The position numbers and the translations under genes are program-made. Source: Corynebacterium sp. ACRQK (GTDB lineage: Bacteria > Actinomycetota > Actinomycetes > Mycobacteriales > Mycobacteriaceae). Taken from it: 64,000 bases of DNA. Positions 10,182 through 18,445 of the stretch are shown in pieces. Under the pieces are notes generated by a model that was not told the DNA's origin, made no database searches, and saw nothing but the letters and a program-made list of their open reading frames with translations. The DNA lies in assembly GCF_022345965.1 (NCBI RefSeq), contig NZ_JAKRMU010000001.1, forward strand, positions 310,001 to 374,000, written 5' to 3'. How positions within the stretch are numbered: position 1 is the first letter of the stretch; each line of letters starts with the position of its first letter.

Positions 10182-10197
10182 GGGACATTCTTGTCCC
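10182..10197. promoter_or_regulatory. Inverted repeat GGGACA-N4-TGTCCC upstream of the DUF2631 gene
   Basis: Six-base arms separated by TTCT lie about 50 bp ahead of the GTG start at 10249. Downstream lies a possible -10 TAGAAT (10219-10224) followed by T7. The repeat could be an operator for this gene or for dxr on the other side; the regulator is unknown. Confidence 0.3.
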
Positions 10198-10248
10198 GAT
10201 GTGTCAAAATAGCGGGGATAGAATTTTTTTGACTTTCAGGAGGAAACG

Positions 10249-10650
10249 GTGGCGCAACACTCTAAGGAAGCTGAAGTTTACAACGGCGTATCCACCGCGG
10301 ACGTTCCGTCTGCGGCTTGGGGCTGGAGCGAGCTTCCGCGTCGCGGAATCATTACCGCCGGTGTCATCGGCGGCCTGTTCTTGCTGGGCATGCTTTTCGG
10401 CAACCACAAGGGCAACGTTGAGAACATCTGGCTGATCGTGTTGGCAGTCGTGGTCTTCCTCGGCGTTGGCCTGTGGGTGGCCCGCCCGACCTTCAAGCAG
10501 CGCACGACCGTTACCGCTCGCAACAAGCCCGAGGACCATGTGGAGCCGGTCTGGTCCGCTGACCAGCTGAACCTGACGGGTGCTTACGCCGACCTGAGCG
10601 ACGATGAGCTGCGCAGCCAGAACATCGACCCGGCTACGCTGAATCGCTAG
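10249..10650 (+). CDS. DUF2631 membrane protein
   Basis: A 133-residue protein of the actinobacterial DUF2631 family (Rv2876 type) starting at a GTG preceded by a strong AGGAGG. It has two hydrophobic helices (about 34-52 and 60-78) and a polar C-terminal tail of about 50 residues ending PATLNR. The function is unknown. Its position next to dxr and rlmN is typical. It is monocistronic: promoter-like AT-rich DNA precedes it and a strong terminator follows. Confidence 0.8.
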   Translation: MAQHSKEAEVYNGVSTADVPSAAWGWSELPRRGIITAGVIGGLFLLGMLFGNHKGNVENIWLIVLAVVVFLGVGLWVARPTFKQRTTVTARNKPEDHVEPVWSADQLNLTGAYADLSDDELRSQNIDPATLNR

Positions 10651-10676
10651 CTCTGATCCGCTAGTTTTTAGCCCCC

Positions 10677-10687
10677 AAAAAATTTTT
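10677..10687. repeat. A6T5 tract (DUF2631-rlmN gap)
   Basis: AAAAAATTTTT directly ahead of the bidirectional terminator stem, giving the T-run for the rlmN transcript. Confidence 0.5.
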
Positions 10688-10724
10688 ACTGCGCAGGCTG
10701 CTTTAAAGCCTGCGCAGTTTTTTT
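10688..10724. terminator. Bidirectional Rho-independent terminator
   Basis: An 11-bp perfect stem, ACTGCGCAGGC / GCCTGCGCAGT, encloses a 9-base loop and is followed by T7 on the plus strand. On the minus strand the A-rich flank gives a T-run too. It separates the convergent DUF2631 gene and rlmN. Confidence 0.9.
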
Positions 10725-11820
10725 ATCGCTCTTCTGCCGCCAGCTGGCCACAGGCCGCGGCGATCTCCTGGCCCTTCGTGTCTCGCACGGTACAGGGCAC
10801 GCCCTGGGCTTCCACACGGCGGACGAACTCGTCCTGCCGGTCCTTCGGGGAGGCATCCCACTTGGAGCCGGGCGTGGGGTTCAGCGGAATCAGGTTGACG
10901 TGCACCTTCGTGCCCAGCGCTCCACGTAGCTTCTTCCCCAGCAGGTCCGCGCGCCACGGCTGGTCGTTCATGTCGCGGATCAGTGCGTACTCAATGGAGA
11001 CGCGACGGCCGGAGGTATCCGCGTAGTAGCGCGCGGCGTCCAGCACCTCCTCCACCGACCAGCGGTTGTTCACCGGGACGAGCTCGTCGCGCAACTCGTC
11101 GTCCGGGGTGTGTAGGGAGACGGCCAGGCGAACCTTCATCTCCTCGTCCGCCAGCTTGCGGATCGCCGGGGCCAGCCCGACCGTCGACACGGTGATGTTG
11201 CGCTGGGAAATGCCGAAGCCATCCGGCGCTGGTGCGGACACCTTGCGGATGGTGTCCACCACGCGCTTGTAGTTGGCCAGTGGCTCCCCCATTCCCATGA
11301 ACACGATGTTGGACAGGCGACCACCCTCCTCCTGCATCGTGCTAGCCGCCGCGCGAGCCTGCTCCACCATCTCGCCCACGGAGAGGTTGCGATCCAGGCC
11401 GCCCTGGCCTGTCGCGCAGAATGGACAAGCCATGCCGCAACCCGCCTGGGAGGAAATGCACAGCGTGGCGCGCCCCGGGTAACGCATCAGCACGCTTTCC
11501 AGCATCGTGCCGTCGTGCAGGCGCCACAGCGTTTTGCGCGTCTCGCCGTCGTCGGCCTCCATGTTACGCATGGGGTGCATCAGCTCGGGGAAAAGAGCAT
11601 CCTTTACCGACGCGCGCTTGGGCTCGGGCAGGTCGGTCATCACCATCGGGTCGCCCTGCAGGCGGCCGTAGTATTGACGTCGAATCTGATCCGCCCGGAA
11701 CTTCGGCAGGCCGAGCTCCTGCACCCGCTCCTTGAGCGTCTCCTCATCGAGATCCGCCATGTGCACTGGCGGCATCCCCCTTTTGGGTGCTGCGAACTGA
11801 AGTTTTACTGGTGTAGCCAT
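10723..11820 (-). CDS. rlmN: Dual-specificity 23S rRNA/tRNA adenine C2-methyltransferase
   Basis: A radical-SAM enzyme that methylates A2503 of 23S rRNA and A37 of some tRNAs. The protein of 365 residues from [10 protein letters not shown] contains the cluster motif CGMACPFC, the SAM-binding GMGEP and the second catalytic cysteine near the C-terminus (EIAAACGQL). The start is the ATG at 11820; the frame continues 13 codons upstream without a better signal. Its coding end lies in the T-run of the shared terminator. Confidence 0.93.
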   Translation of the reverse strand: MATPVKLQFAAPKRGMPPVHMADLDEETLKERVQELGLPKFRADQIRRQYYGRLQGDPMVMTDLPEPKRASVKDALFPELMHPMRNMEADDGETRKTLWRLHDGTMLESVLMRYPGRATLCISSQAGCGMACPFCATGQGGLDRNLSVGEMVEQARAAASTMQEEGGRLSNIVFMGMGEPLANYKRVVDTIRKVSAPAPDGFGISQRNITVSTVGLAPAIRKLADEEMKVRLAVSLHTPDDELRDELVPVNNRWSVEEVLDAARYYADTSGRRVSIEYALIRDMNDQPWRADLLGKKLRGALGTKVHVNLIPLNPTPGSKWDASPKDRQDEFVRRVEAQGVPCTVRDTKGQEIAAACGQLAAEER

Positions 11821-11906
11821 GATGCGCCCATTATTGCACGTAACGGGGGTAACCCTCACATTGCGAAAATCTGAACCCCACCAGGTTATGCCGTTGAATG
11901 GTAGGT

Positions 11907-12299
11907 ATGAGCGACAACAACCGGAAGTCCATACCGCAGCCGACCAACAAGCAACCGGCTAACATTCCTTCGCACCCGCCGACAACGCACACTAAGCCTC
12001 CAGCTGGAACCTCGGCGCAGAATCCGGCGTCACCAAAAAAGAACAGCGAGCACCGCGAGGTGAAGAAGACCCTGGCGGGAACGACGTGGGTGGCGCTTAT
12101 CGTCGGCGTGCTGCTGCTGATCCTGTTGCTAGTGTTTATCCTGCAGAACCAGGAATCCGCCGAGCTGCAGCTGCTGGGCTGGACGATGACCTTCCCGATC
12201 GGTGTGGGCATGCTGATCGCCGCGATTGTCGGTGCGCTGATCATGGCGCTGGTCGGCGGCGTGCGCATCGTGCAACTGCGCAAGCAGGTTACGGAATAG
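11907..12299 (+). CDS. LapA-like (DUF1049) membrane protein
   Basis: A 130-residue protein with a polar, proline-rich N-terminus (about 1-55), then a helical hairpin of two membrane segments (about 60-82 and 95-118) with [13 protein letters not shown] between them. This is the LapA/DUF1049 pattern. ATG 11907 follows GGTAGGT; an ATG 3 codons upstream is possible. A copy of the dispersed GGCGTCAC-A-tract motif encodes ASPKKN in the disordered N-terminus. It converges with cdsA, whose stop is adjacent. Confidence 0.75.
   Translation: MSDNNRKSIPQPTNKQPANIPSHPPTTHTKPPAGTSAQNPASPKKNSEHREVKKTLAGTTWVALIVGVLLLILLLVFILQNQESAELQLLGWTMTFPIGVGMLIAAIVGALIMALVGGVRIVQLRKQVTE
12026..12040 (-). repeat. Dispersed motif copy (LapA-like gene)
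   Basis: GGCGTCACCAAAAAA on the plus strand, in the sense direction of the gene, read as ASPKKN in its disordered N-terminus. Confidence 0.6.
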
Positions 12300-13244
12300 C
12301 TACACGCCGCTGAGCATATTCAGCACAACCCAGGTGATCATCGCCGAAGGCAACATGCCGTCCAGGCGATCCATCAGGCCGCCGTGCCCCGGCAGCATGC
12401 CCGACATGTCCTTGATCCCGAGGTCGCGCTTGAACTGCGACTCCACCAGGTCGCCGAGGGTGGCGCAGCAGGCCAGGCCGGGGCCCAGCAGCAGTCCGAC
12501 CCAGAACGGGCCGGAAAGCAGCAACGTCACGCAGGCCACGCCAATGGCGGTGGATAGGATCAGCGAGCCGACGAAGCCCTCCCAGGACTTCTTGGGGCTG
12601 ACCGCGGGCGCCATCGGGTGCGTGCCGAAAAGGACGCCGGCGATGTAACCGCCCACGTCGGAGCCCACAACACACAGCATGAACGTGACGATGAAGGCCC
12701 AGCCGTCGATGTGATCGCGCTCCATGCGCGACAGCATGGCTGCGAAGCTGCCGAACAGGGGGATCCACGTCAGCACAAAGACGCCGACCGCCGTATCCCG
12801 AAGATAGTTATGCGGTGGCGAGGAGCGCCCATGGTGGAATAGGCGCGTCACCATCAGCAGCAACACGCTGATGACGAAGCCCGCCAGCGCGCCCGTCGGC
12901 CCGAAGGGCCACGAGAGCCACACGATCACCTGCGCGCCTAAAAAGAGGACGGGCAGGTTCAGCACATAGCCGCCCTCGTAGAGCCGGCGCCAGACTTCAT
13001 AAACCGCCAGCGACAAGGCCAAGGCCACCAGCGGATACCATGCGAACGGTGTAAAGAGCCCCGCAATGGCGATGGCGCCCAGAAATACGCCGACAGCGAT
13101 GGCCTGTTTCAGATCCCGGCCGGGACCATTCTTGGGTTTCGGGCGAGCAACGATGGGAAATCGGCCTTTCGTGCGCGGGGGCTGGCAGGCGCTCGAGTTA
13201 AACCTCGAGCAGTTCCTTCTCCTTGGCCTCGACCAGGGAATCAA
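12300..13244 (-). CDS. cdsA: Phosphatidate cytidylyltransferase
   Basis: CdsA makes CDP-diacylglycerol for phosphatidylinositol, phosphatidylglycerol and cardiolipin. It is a multi-pass membrane protein of about 280-314 residues carrying the CDS signature near the C-terminus ([11 protein letters not shown] and [12 protein letters not shown]). The start is uncertain. No ATG or GTG is in frame ahead of the first helix; the outer boundary given is a TTG at 13244 that overlaps frr by 47 bp. An ATC at about 13151, with AAAGG ten bases before it, would give a more typical N-terminus ([15 protein letters not shown]). Confidence 0.88.
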   Translation of the reverse strand: MIPWSRPRRRNCSRFNSSACQPPRTKGRFPIVARPKPKNGPGRDLKQAIAVGVFLGAIAIAGLFTPFAWYPLVALALSLAVYEVWRRLYEGGYVLNLPVLFLGAQVIVWLSWPFGPTGALAGFVISVLLLMVTRLFHHGRSSPPHNYLRDTAVGVFVLTWIPLFGSFAAMLSRMERDHIDGWAFIVTFMLCVVGSDVGGYIAGVLFGTHPMAPAVSPKKSWEGFVGSLILSTAIGVACVTLLLSGPFWVGLLLGPGLACCATLGDLVESQFKRDLGIKDMSGMLPGHGGLMDRLDGMLPSAMITWVVLNMLSGV

Positions 13245-13755
13245 CCTGCTCGACGTAGTTGTGGGTGATCTTCTCCAAGTCCTTTTCGGCCGCGCGAACC
13301 TCGTCCTCGCCGGCCTCGCCGTCCTTCTGGATCTTGCCCAGCTGCTCCATGCCCTTGCGGCGGATGTTGCGGATGGCGATCTTCGCGTCCTCGCCCTTGG
13401 ACTTGGCCATCTTGACCATTTCCTTGCGGCGCTCCTCGGTGAGCTGCGGGATCGTTACGCGCAGTACCTGGCCGTCGTTGGTGGGGTTGACGCCCAGGTC
13501 GGAGTTGCGGATAGCGTTCTCGATCGCATCCATGGTGGACTGCTCGTAAGGCTTGATCAGCAGCATGCGGGGCTCCGGAACACTGATGGTGGCCATCTGG
13601 GTAATCGGAGTGGGAACGCCGTAATACTCGGCGACAACGCCGTTGAACATGGAGGGGTTGGCGCGACCGGTGCGGATGGTCGTCAGATCCTCGCGGGCGT
13701 ACTCCACGGAGCTAGTCATGCGCTCTTCGGACTCAAGCAGAATATCGTCAATCAT
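13198..13755 (-). CDS. frr: Ribosome recycling factor
   Basis: RRF splits post-termination ribosomes together with EF-G. At 185 residues it has the standard length, with [20 protein letters not shown] at the N-terminal helix, [13 protein letters not shown] in domain II and a C-terminal three-helix part containing [15 protein letters not shown]. It sits in the pyrH-frr-cdsA order conserved in actinobacteria, 62 bp downstream of pyrH. Confidence 0.96.
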   Translation of the reverse strand: MIDDILLESEERMTSSVEYAREDLTTIRTGRANPSMFNGVVAEYYGVPTPITQMATISVPEPRMLLIKPYEQSTMDAIENAIRNSDLGVNPTNDGQVLRVTIPQLTEERRKEMVKMAKSKGEDAKIAIRNIRRKGMEQLGKIQKDGEAGEDEVRAAEKDLEKITHNYVEQVDSLVEAKEKELLEV

Positions 13756-13817
13756 GATTAGAAATTTACCAGCTTAAGGTGTGGATATGGGTTTAGGGAT
13801 CAGGTTATGTTGGCTCT

Positions 13818-14558
13818 TTAGCGGGCACCGACGTTGCCATCGACCAGGGTGCCGATGCGCTCGCCGTTGATCGCACGGGCGATATTGCCCTCGGTGAGCA
13901 GGTTGAACACCAGGATCGGCATCTTGTTGTCCATGCATAGGGAGAACGCGGTGGCGTCGGCAACCTTGAGCCCCTTCTCGATGACCTCCCACGGGGTGAT
14001 CTCGTGAAAGAGCTCCGCATCCGGGTTGGTGCGCGGATCGTCGCTGTACACGCCGTCGACGGCCTTGGCCATCAGTAGCACCTCGCAGCCGATCTCCAGG
14101 GCGCGCTGGGCGGCGGTGGTGTCGGTGGAGAAGTACGGCATGCCCATGCCCGCGCCGAAGATAACGACACGCCCCTTCTCCAGGTGGCGGGAGGCGCGCA
14201 GCGGCAGGTAGGGCTCTGCGACCTGCGTCATTTGGATGGCGGTCTGCACGCGGCAGTCCACGCCCTCCTGCTCCAGGAAGTCTTGCAGGGCCAGGCAGTT
14301 CATGACCGTGCCGAGCATGCCCATGTAGTCGGAGCGGGAACGGTCCAGGCCGCGCTGCTGCAGCTCTGCGCCGCGGAAGAAGTTGCCGCCGCCGATGACT
14401 ACGGCGACTTCCACGCCGGACTTGGAAACCTCCGCGATCTGTCGTGCCACGTTCTGTACGACGTCGGGATCGATGCCGACCTTGCCGCCGCCGAACATCT
14501 CACCCCCCAGCTTCAACATGACGCGCTTGTAGCCTTCGCGGTTTTCGGCTGTAGTCAC
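13818..14558 (-). CDS. pyrH: UMP kinase
   Basis: PyrH phosphorylates UMP to UDP. The amino acid kinase fold shows [14 protein letters not shown] at the N-terminus, [10 protein letters not shown] in the phosphate-binding loop and [21 protein letters not shown]. The GTG at 14558 ([12 protein letters not shown]) has AAAGGAGAT six bases upstream and gives 246 residues, close to C. glutamicum PyrH. An ATG 14 codons upstream is a poorer choice. A terminator lies between it and tsf. Confidence 0.95.
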   Translation of the reverse strand: MTTAENREGYKRVMLKLGGEMFGGGKVGIDPDVVQNVARQIAEVSKSGVEVAVVIGGGNFFRGAELQQRGLDRSRSDYMGMLGTVMNCLALQDFLEQEGVDCRVQTAIQMTQVAEPYLPLRASRHLEKGRVVIFGAGMGMPYFSTDTTAAQRALEIGCEVLLMAKAVDGVYSDDPRTNPDAELFHEITPWEVIEKGLKVADATAFSLCMDNKMPILVFNLLTEGNIARAINGERIGTLVDGNVGAR

Positions 14559-14624
14559 CGGGGAATCTCCTTTGTCGACGTGTTTTGCACTGCTGGCCAT
14601 ACTACCCCACCCAAGACATAGGAA

Positions 14625-14656
14625 AAGGCCTCGGCACCCTTTCGGGCCGAGGCCTT
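14625..14656 (-). terminator. tsf terminator
   Basis: An 11-bp stem, AAGGCCTCGGC / GCCGAGGCCTT, with a 10-base loop lies between tsf and pyrH. On the minus strand it is followed by TTTTCC. It would end or attenuate rpsB-tsf transcripts before pyrH. Confidence 0.8.
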
Positions 14657-14689
14657 GAAATGCGAGGCTTCATGCCTGGCGATAGGTGG

Positions 14690-15508
14690 CTATGCCTGGC
14701 CAACCTCGAAGCGCTTGAAGCCCTTCAGGGTTACGCCTGCCTCGTCCATAACCTGCTTTACAGACTTCTTGGACTCGGTGACGGACGGCTGGTCCAGCAG
14801 GCAAACGTCCTTGAAGTAGCCCTTCAGGCGGCCCTCGATGATGTTCGGCAGAGCCTTCTCCGGCTTGCCCTCTTCGCGGGCGGTAGCCTCGGCGATCTCG
14901 CGCTCCTTAGCGACGGTCTCAGCCGGGACCTCGTCGCTGCTCAGGTACTTAGCCTTCAGAGCGGCAACCTGCATAGCGGCGGCCTTGGCTGCGCCCTCGT
15001 CGTCACCCTCGTAGGCAACCAGCACGCCAACTGCCGGCGGCAGGTCAGCGGAGCGGTGGTGCATGTAGACAGCAACCTTGTCGCCCTCGATGGTGGTGGC
15101 GCGCTTCAGCTCCAGCTTCTCGCCGATCTTTGCGGACAGCTGCTGCAGAGCGTCGACAGCCTTCTGGCCATCAACCTCAACGGCCTCGAGCTCCTCGCGG
15201 GAGTTAGCCTTGACCTCGGCCGCAGCGGCTGCGACCTTGTCGGCGAACTCGATGAATTCGGAGTTCTTGGCCACGAAGTCGGTCTCAGCGTTGACCTCGA
15301 TCATGGTGTTGCCGGAAACGGCGATCAGGCCCTCGGAGGCGGAGCGTTCTGCGCGCTTGCCCACGTCCTTAGCGCCCTTGATGCGCAGGATCTCAATGGC
15401 CTTGTCGAAGTCGCCTGCGGCTTCTTCCAGGGCCTTCTTGCAGTCCATCATGCCGGCGCCGGTGATCTCGCGGAGCTTCTTAACGTCTGCAGCGGTGTAG
15501 TTCGCCAT
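14690..15508 (-). CDS. tsf: Elongation factor Ts
   Basis: EF-Ts is the nucleotide exchange factor of EF-Tu. The 272-residue protein shows the UBA-like N-terminus ([29 protein letters not shown]) and the core motif [12 protein letters not shown] ribosome binding site GGAGGAT precedes the ATG. It lies downstream of rpsB with a 171-bp spacer containing a hairpin. Confidence 0.97.
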   Translation of the reverse strand: MANYTAADVKKLREITGAGMMDCKKALEEAAGDFDKAIEILRIKGAKDVGKRAERSASEGLIAVSGNTMIEVNAETDFVAKNSEFIEFADKVAAAAAEVKANSREELEAVEVDGQKAVDALQQLSAKIGEKLELKRATTIEGDKVAVYMHHRSADLPPAVGVLVAYEGDDEGAAKAAAMQVAALKAKYLSSDEVPAETVAKEREIAEATAREEGKPEKALPNIIEGRLKGYFKDVCLLDQPSVTESKKSVKQVMDEAGVTLKGFKRFEVGQA

Positions 15509-15600
15509 GTGGGGCGATCCTCCTTCTGGTGGAAGTGTTCATCGTGGCTGAAATAACAGTTTCTAAATTCAGTCCTGTTTTCCAGCCTAGGTTACAAGTA

Positions 15601-15657
15601 ACGCCCACGCCCGTCGGACACGGGTCTTAAACTGTGTCCCATACGGGGGTGGGCGCT
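15601..15657. other. Imperfect hairpin in the rpsB-tsf spacer
   Basis: The arms CGCCCACGCCCGT (about 15602-15614) and ACGGGGGTGGGCG (about 15643-15655) pair with one mismatch, and a second pairing GACAC/GTGTC continues inward. There is no T-run on the minus strand, so it is more likely an attenuator, RNA processing site or protein-binding leader than a simple terminator. Confidence 0.5.
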
Positions 15658-15679
15658 ATGTCGCTAGCACTAAAGCAGC

Positions 15680-16474
15680 TTATGCCTCGGTCTTGTCCTC
15701 GGCCTTTGCCTCGGTCTTCTCAGCCTCAGCCGGTGCCTTGTCAGCGTCGCCGGCAGCTTCCTTGGCTGCAGCCTCCTGGCGCTCGGCACGGGCCTGGCGG
15801 CCAGCCTCGACTGCGGAGGAGATGATGCTAGTCAGCAGGTTTGCGGAGCGGATAGCGTCGTCGTTGCCCGGGATCGGGTAGTCGACAACGTCCGGGTCGC
15901 AGTTGGTGTCCAGGATTGCGACAACCGGGATGTTCAGCTTCTGTGCCTCGGAGACAGCGATGTGCTCCTTGTTGGTGTCGACGATCCACAGAGCGGACGG
16001 GGTCTTGGTCATGTCTGCGATGCCGCCGAGGACGCGCTCCAGCTTGTTGCGCTCGCGTGTCAGCATCAGAACTTCCTTCTTGGTGCGGCCCTTGTAGCCG
16101 TCCTCAGCTGCGTCCATTGCCTGCAGCTCCTTGAGGCGGTGCAGACGCTTAGCAACGGTTTGGAAGTTAGTCAGCATGCCGCCGAGCCAGCGGTGGTTGA
16201 CGTAGGGCATGCCCACGCGCTCTGCCTCGTTGGCAACTGCTTCCTGAGCCTGCTTCTTGGTGCCGACGTACAGGATGTTGCCGCCGTGTGCGACGGTCTC
16301 CTTGACGAACTCGTATGCCTCGTCGATGTAGGTCAGGGTCTGCTGCAGGTCGATGATGTAGATGCCGTTGCGGTCGGTGAAGATGAAGCGCTTCATCTTC
16401 GGGTTCCAACGACGGGTCTGGTGACCGAAGTGGACACCAGCGTCCAGCAGCTCGCGCATAGTAACAACAGCCAT
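15680..16474 (-). CDS. rpsB: 30S ribosomal protein S2
   Basis: S2 is a small-subunit protein, 264 residues from the ATG at 16474 ([20 protein letters not shown]). The family motifs [20 protein letters not shown] and WLGGMLTNF are present. An alanine- and glutamate-rich tail (about 225-264) extends beyond the fold, as is usual in corynebacteria. A second in-frame ATG five codons on (MRELL) is a possible start. It is the first gene of the rpsB-tsf unit and is divergent from the M23-like gene. Confidence 0.96.
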   Translation of the reverse strand: MAVVTMRELLDAGVHFGHQTRRWNPKMKRFIFTDRNGIYIIDLQQTLTYIDEAYEFVKETVAHGGNILYVGTKKQAQEAVANEAERVGMPYVNHRWLGGMLTNFQTVAKRLHRLKELQAMDAAEDGYKGRTKKEVLMLTRERNKLERVLGGIADMTKTPSALWIVDTNKEHIAVSEAQKLNIPVVAILDTNCDPDVVDYPIPGNDDAIRSANLLTSIISSAVEAGRQARAERQEAAAKEAAGDADKAPAEAEKTEAKAEDKTEA

Positions 16475-16637
16475 GGTGTTACAGGGGCGTATTTCTTCTA
16501 GCCGGCCGTGTGGTCGGCGCCGCCCCTTCCTCGCTTTCAAAGTTTAGGGTTTGACGGTTTTCCTCACGATGCACTCGACACTCACTCTACGTGCGTGGCT
16601 TATGCACCATCCTGGCAGATAATCCCCGGTGTAGCTG

Positions 16638-16688
16638 TGGCTCGCCATGTTCGCCCGCTTCTTCTAGCGGGACCGTGCTGGTGAGCCA
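16638..16688. other. Two-part hairpin, candidate structured RNA or leader element
   Basis: The outer arms TGGCTCGCCA (16638-16647) and TGGTGAGCCA (16679-16688) pair with a single G-U type position, and an inner stem CCCGCT / AGCGGG (16653-16658, 16666-16671) closes a 7-base loop. It lies about 165 bp upstream of rpsB. It may be an rpsB leader element or a small RNA; no T-run follows on either strand. Confidence 0.5.
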
Positions 16689-16883
16689 TTAGGTGGGGTG
16701 CGAATATCTACGCGTAGTCAGTCGCCTTACTTCGCCTCTCGGTCTTCGCGAAACCGAGTGCACTTCCCTGACATCGTGCGCATCAGGAAATTGCGGCAGA
16801 CGAATCCGGGCATACTGCGCCTGCTACCCTACCCCCATTCACGCTGCCTAAACAAGTCCAACTTCCGCGCGTTGTGCCGTTTC

Positions 16884-16908
16884 TGTGGACAACTTTTAGT
16901 TATCCACA
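16884..16908. promoter_or_regulatory. Two facing DnaA-type boxes
   Basis: TGTGGACAA (16884-16892) and TTATCCACA (16900-16908) form an inverted pair seven bases apart. The second is a perfect copy of the classical DnaA box and the first is its one-mismatch complement. DnaA could bind here as a regulator or titration site. This is not an origin as dnaA/dnaN are not near. Confidence 0.45.
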
Positions 16909-16929
16909 GCCTCGCCGATTTGCCATTTC

Positions 16930-16943
16930 TTTTTGGTGACGCC
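16930..16943 (+). repeat. Dispersed T-tract/GTGACGCC motif copy
   Basis: TTTTTGGTGACGCC lies in noncoding DNA 21 bp before the M23-like start codon. It shows that the motif is not a by-product of coding. Confidence 0.6.
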
Positions 16944-16963
16944 CCCACGCATCATCTTTAGCC

Positions 16964-17545
16964 ATGATCCCACGGCTAAACCGCACCGTATCCTTAATGC
17001 TTGCGCTGGCTTTCCTCTGGGTTGGCGCCCCGCCTGTCCCCTTGCCGCTTGCCGCTTCCGAGCCCGCCACTCCTCAATCTGACGCTCCCCAACCCGCAGC
17101 GTCCCGCATAGTCCGCTCCCATAGGCTGCCGACTGCGAGGGGTGCACAGGTGATCCGCGCTGCGGACATTCCGGATGCTGTGTGGGAACCGGGACACCGT
17201 GGTGTGGATCTGCAGGCATCTCCCGGCCAAGTGATCGTAGCCAGCCGGGGTGGCACCGTTGCTTTCGCTGGTGTGGTCGCCGGCACGCCGGTGGTCTCCA
17301 TCAGCCACGCAGATGGGATACGCACCACTTATGAGCCCGTCGTGGCGCGCGTGCGCGCCGGTCAAAAGGTGCGCCGGGGCGAGGTCATCGGCGTGCTGGC
17401 GGATGTCGCCAACTTGCCTGAGCATGCCCGGAAATCGCCAGGGCTGTCCTGGGGCGCGCGCTTCGAAGGCAAGGGGCGGGTGTACATCGACCCGATGACG
17501 CTTCTCGGTTCCGTGCGGGTCAGGCTCTGGGATGCGCCTGATTAA
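16964..17545 (+). CDS. Secreted M23 (LytM-like) peptidase homologue, probably inactive
   Basis: The 193-residue protein has a signal peptide (hydrophobic 9-30, cleavage near LPLAASE) and a LytM/M23 domain (about 75-180). The first metal motif, GHRGVD (H78, D82), is intact and H115 in SHADGIRTTYEPV is present. Where active members have an LHWG-type histidine this protein has LSWGAR, with S162. A zinc ligand or catalytic His is therefore missing and it may act as a binder or activator like degenerate LytM factors. It is divergent from rpsB as in mycobacteria (Rv2891), and its 3' end overlaps xerC by 26 bp. Confidence 0.8.
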   Translation: MIPRLNRTVSLMLALAFLWVGAPPVPLPLAASEPATPQSDAPQPAASRIVRSHRLPTARGAQVIRAADIPDAVWEPGHRGVDLQASPGQVIVASRGGTVAFAGVVAGTPVVSISHADGIRTTYEPVVARVRAGQKVRRGEVIGVLADVANLPEHARKSPGLSWGARFEGKGRVYIDPMTLLGSVRVRLWDAPD

Positions 17546-18428
17546 AGACGGCCTTCAGACGCTCGGTGCCGACGTGGGTATAGATTTGCGTGGTGGACAT
17601 ATTCGAGTGGCCGAGAAGCTCCTGCACCACGCGGAGGTCCGCGCCGCCCTCCAGGATTGCCGTGGCCGCGGAGTGCCGCAGCCCGTGGGGAGACAGGCGC
17701 GGGCCGGGGCCGGCCTGGGTCACGCGGTTCACCACGGTGCGCACCTGGCGGGGGTCAATGCGCCTACCGCGCACGCCCACGAAAAGAGCCGGGGTTCCCA
17801 TGGCCATGTCGCCGCGCACCTCGAGCCATTTCTCCAGGGCCGTCACCACGGTGGCTCCGAAGGGAACCACGCGAGTCTTGTTGCCCTTGCCTGTCACGCG
17901 GAGGAGGCGGTTGGAAAAATCCACGTCGTCTACGTCGCAGCCCGTCAGCTCGGAGACGCGGATGCCAGTGGCATACAACAGCTCGACCATGGCCCAGTCG
18001 CGGATGGTACTGGGCGTGGTGGAGCCCTCCTCGGGCTGCAAGCCGTTGAGCATGTCGGAAGCTTGGTCGGCGCGCAGTACGCGCGGCAGCGTGCGCTGCG
18101 GCTTCGGAGCCTTCAGCGCGGCGACCGGGTTGGCCTGCACGAAGCCGCGGTGGGCAAGGAAGGCTCCGAAGCCCCGCATGCTGGAGGCCAGCCGGGAAAG
18201 GCTCGCCCGGCTGGCTCCGTTATCCACCGCCCAGCCCAGCACGTCGCGGGCGCGGTCCAGGTCGAACTCCTCAATGCGCTCCAGGCCTTCCAGCGCGCTG
18301 TCGAGGTCCCGTCGGTAGGCGCGGATTGTGTTCTCGCTGCGTCCGACGACGTGGCGCAGGTGCTGCTCGTAGTCGTCCAGCGCAGACCACAGCGGTGCTG
18401 CAGTACCAGAGGGACGGGAGTTACTCAT
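17520..18428 (-). CDS. xerC: Tyrosine recombinase XerC
   Basis: XerC resolves chromosome dimers at dif with XerD. The 302-residue protein has the SAM-like N-terminal domain (about 12-100) and the catalytic domain with R157, K181, H248, R251, H274 and the nucleophile Y283 in TTQIYTHVGTERLK. Nothing nearby suggests an integrase of a mobile element. It is 17 bp downstream of dprA, an arrangement conserved in actinobacteria. Confidence 0.92.
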   Translation of the reverse strand: MSNSRPSGTAAPLWSALDDYEQHLRHVVGRSENTIRAYRRDLDSALEGLERIEEFDLDRARDVLGWAVDNGASRASLSRLASSMRGFGAFLAHRGFVQANPVAALKAPKPQRTLPRVLRADQASDMLNGLQPEEGSTTPSTIRDWAMVELLYATGIRVSELTGCDVDDVDFSNRLLRVTGKGNKTRVVPFGATVVTALEKWLEVRGDMAMGTPALFVGVRGRRIDPRQVRTVVNRVTQAGPGPRLSPHGLRHSAATAILEGGADLRVVQELLGHSNMSTTQIYTHVGTERLKAVFNQAHPRA

Positions 18429-18445
18429 GTGACCAATCTAGCCGG

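Larger units (their letters stand above)
16475..16963. other. 489-bp intergenic region between rpsB and the M23-like gene
   Basis: No convincing gene is seen. An 87-codon plus-strand frame at 16698-16961 lacks family features and a ribosome binding site. The region contains the rpsB leader, a strong hairpin (16638-16688), two facing DnaA-type boxes (16884-16908) and one copy of the T-tract/GTGACGCC motif (16930-16943). Confidence 0.6.

Noticed and set aside
16698-16961. An 87-codon plus-strand frame in the rpsB upstream gap
   Set aside because: No ribosome binding site, no family signal, and it runs over the DnaA boxes and the motif copy.
17520-18428. A possible mobile-element integrase
   Set aside because: Size, motifs and neighbours (dprA, comM-like) fit chromosomal XerC; no attachment sites or cargo genes are seen.
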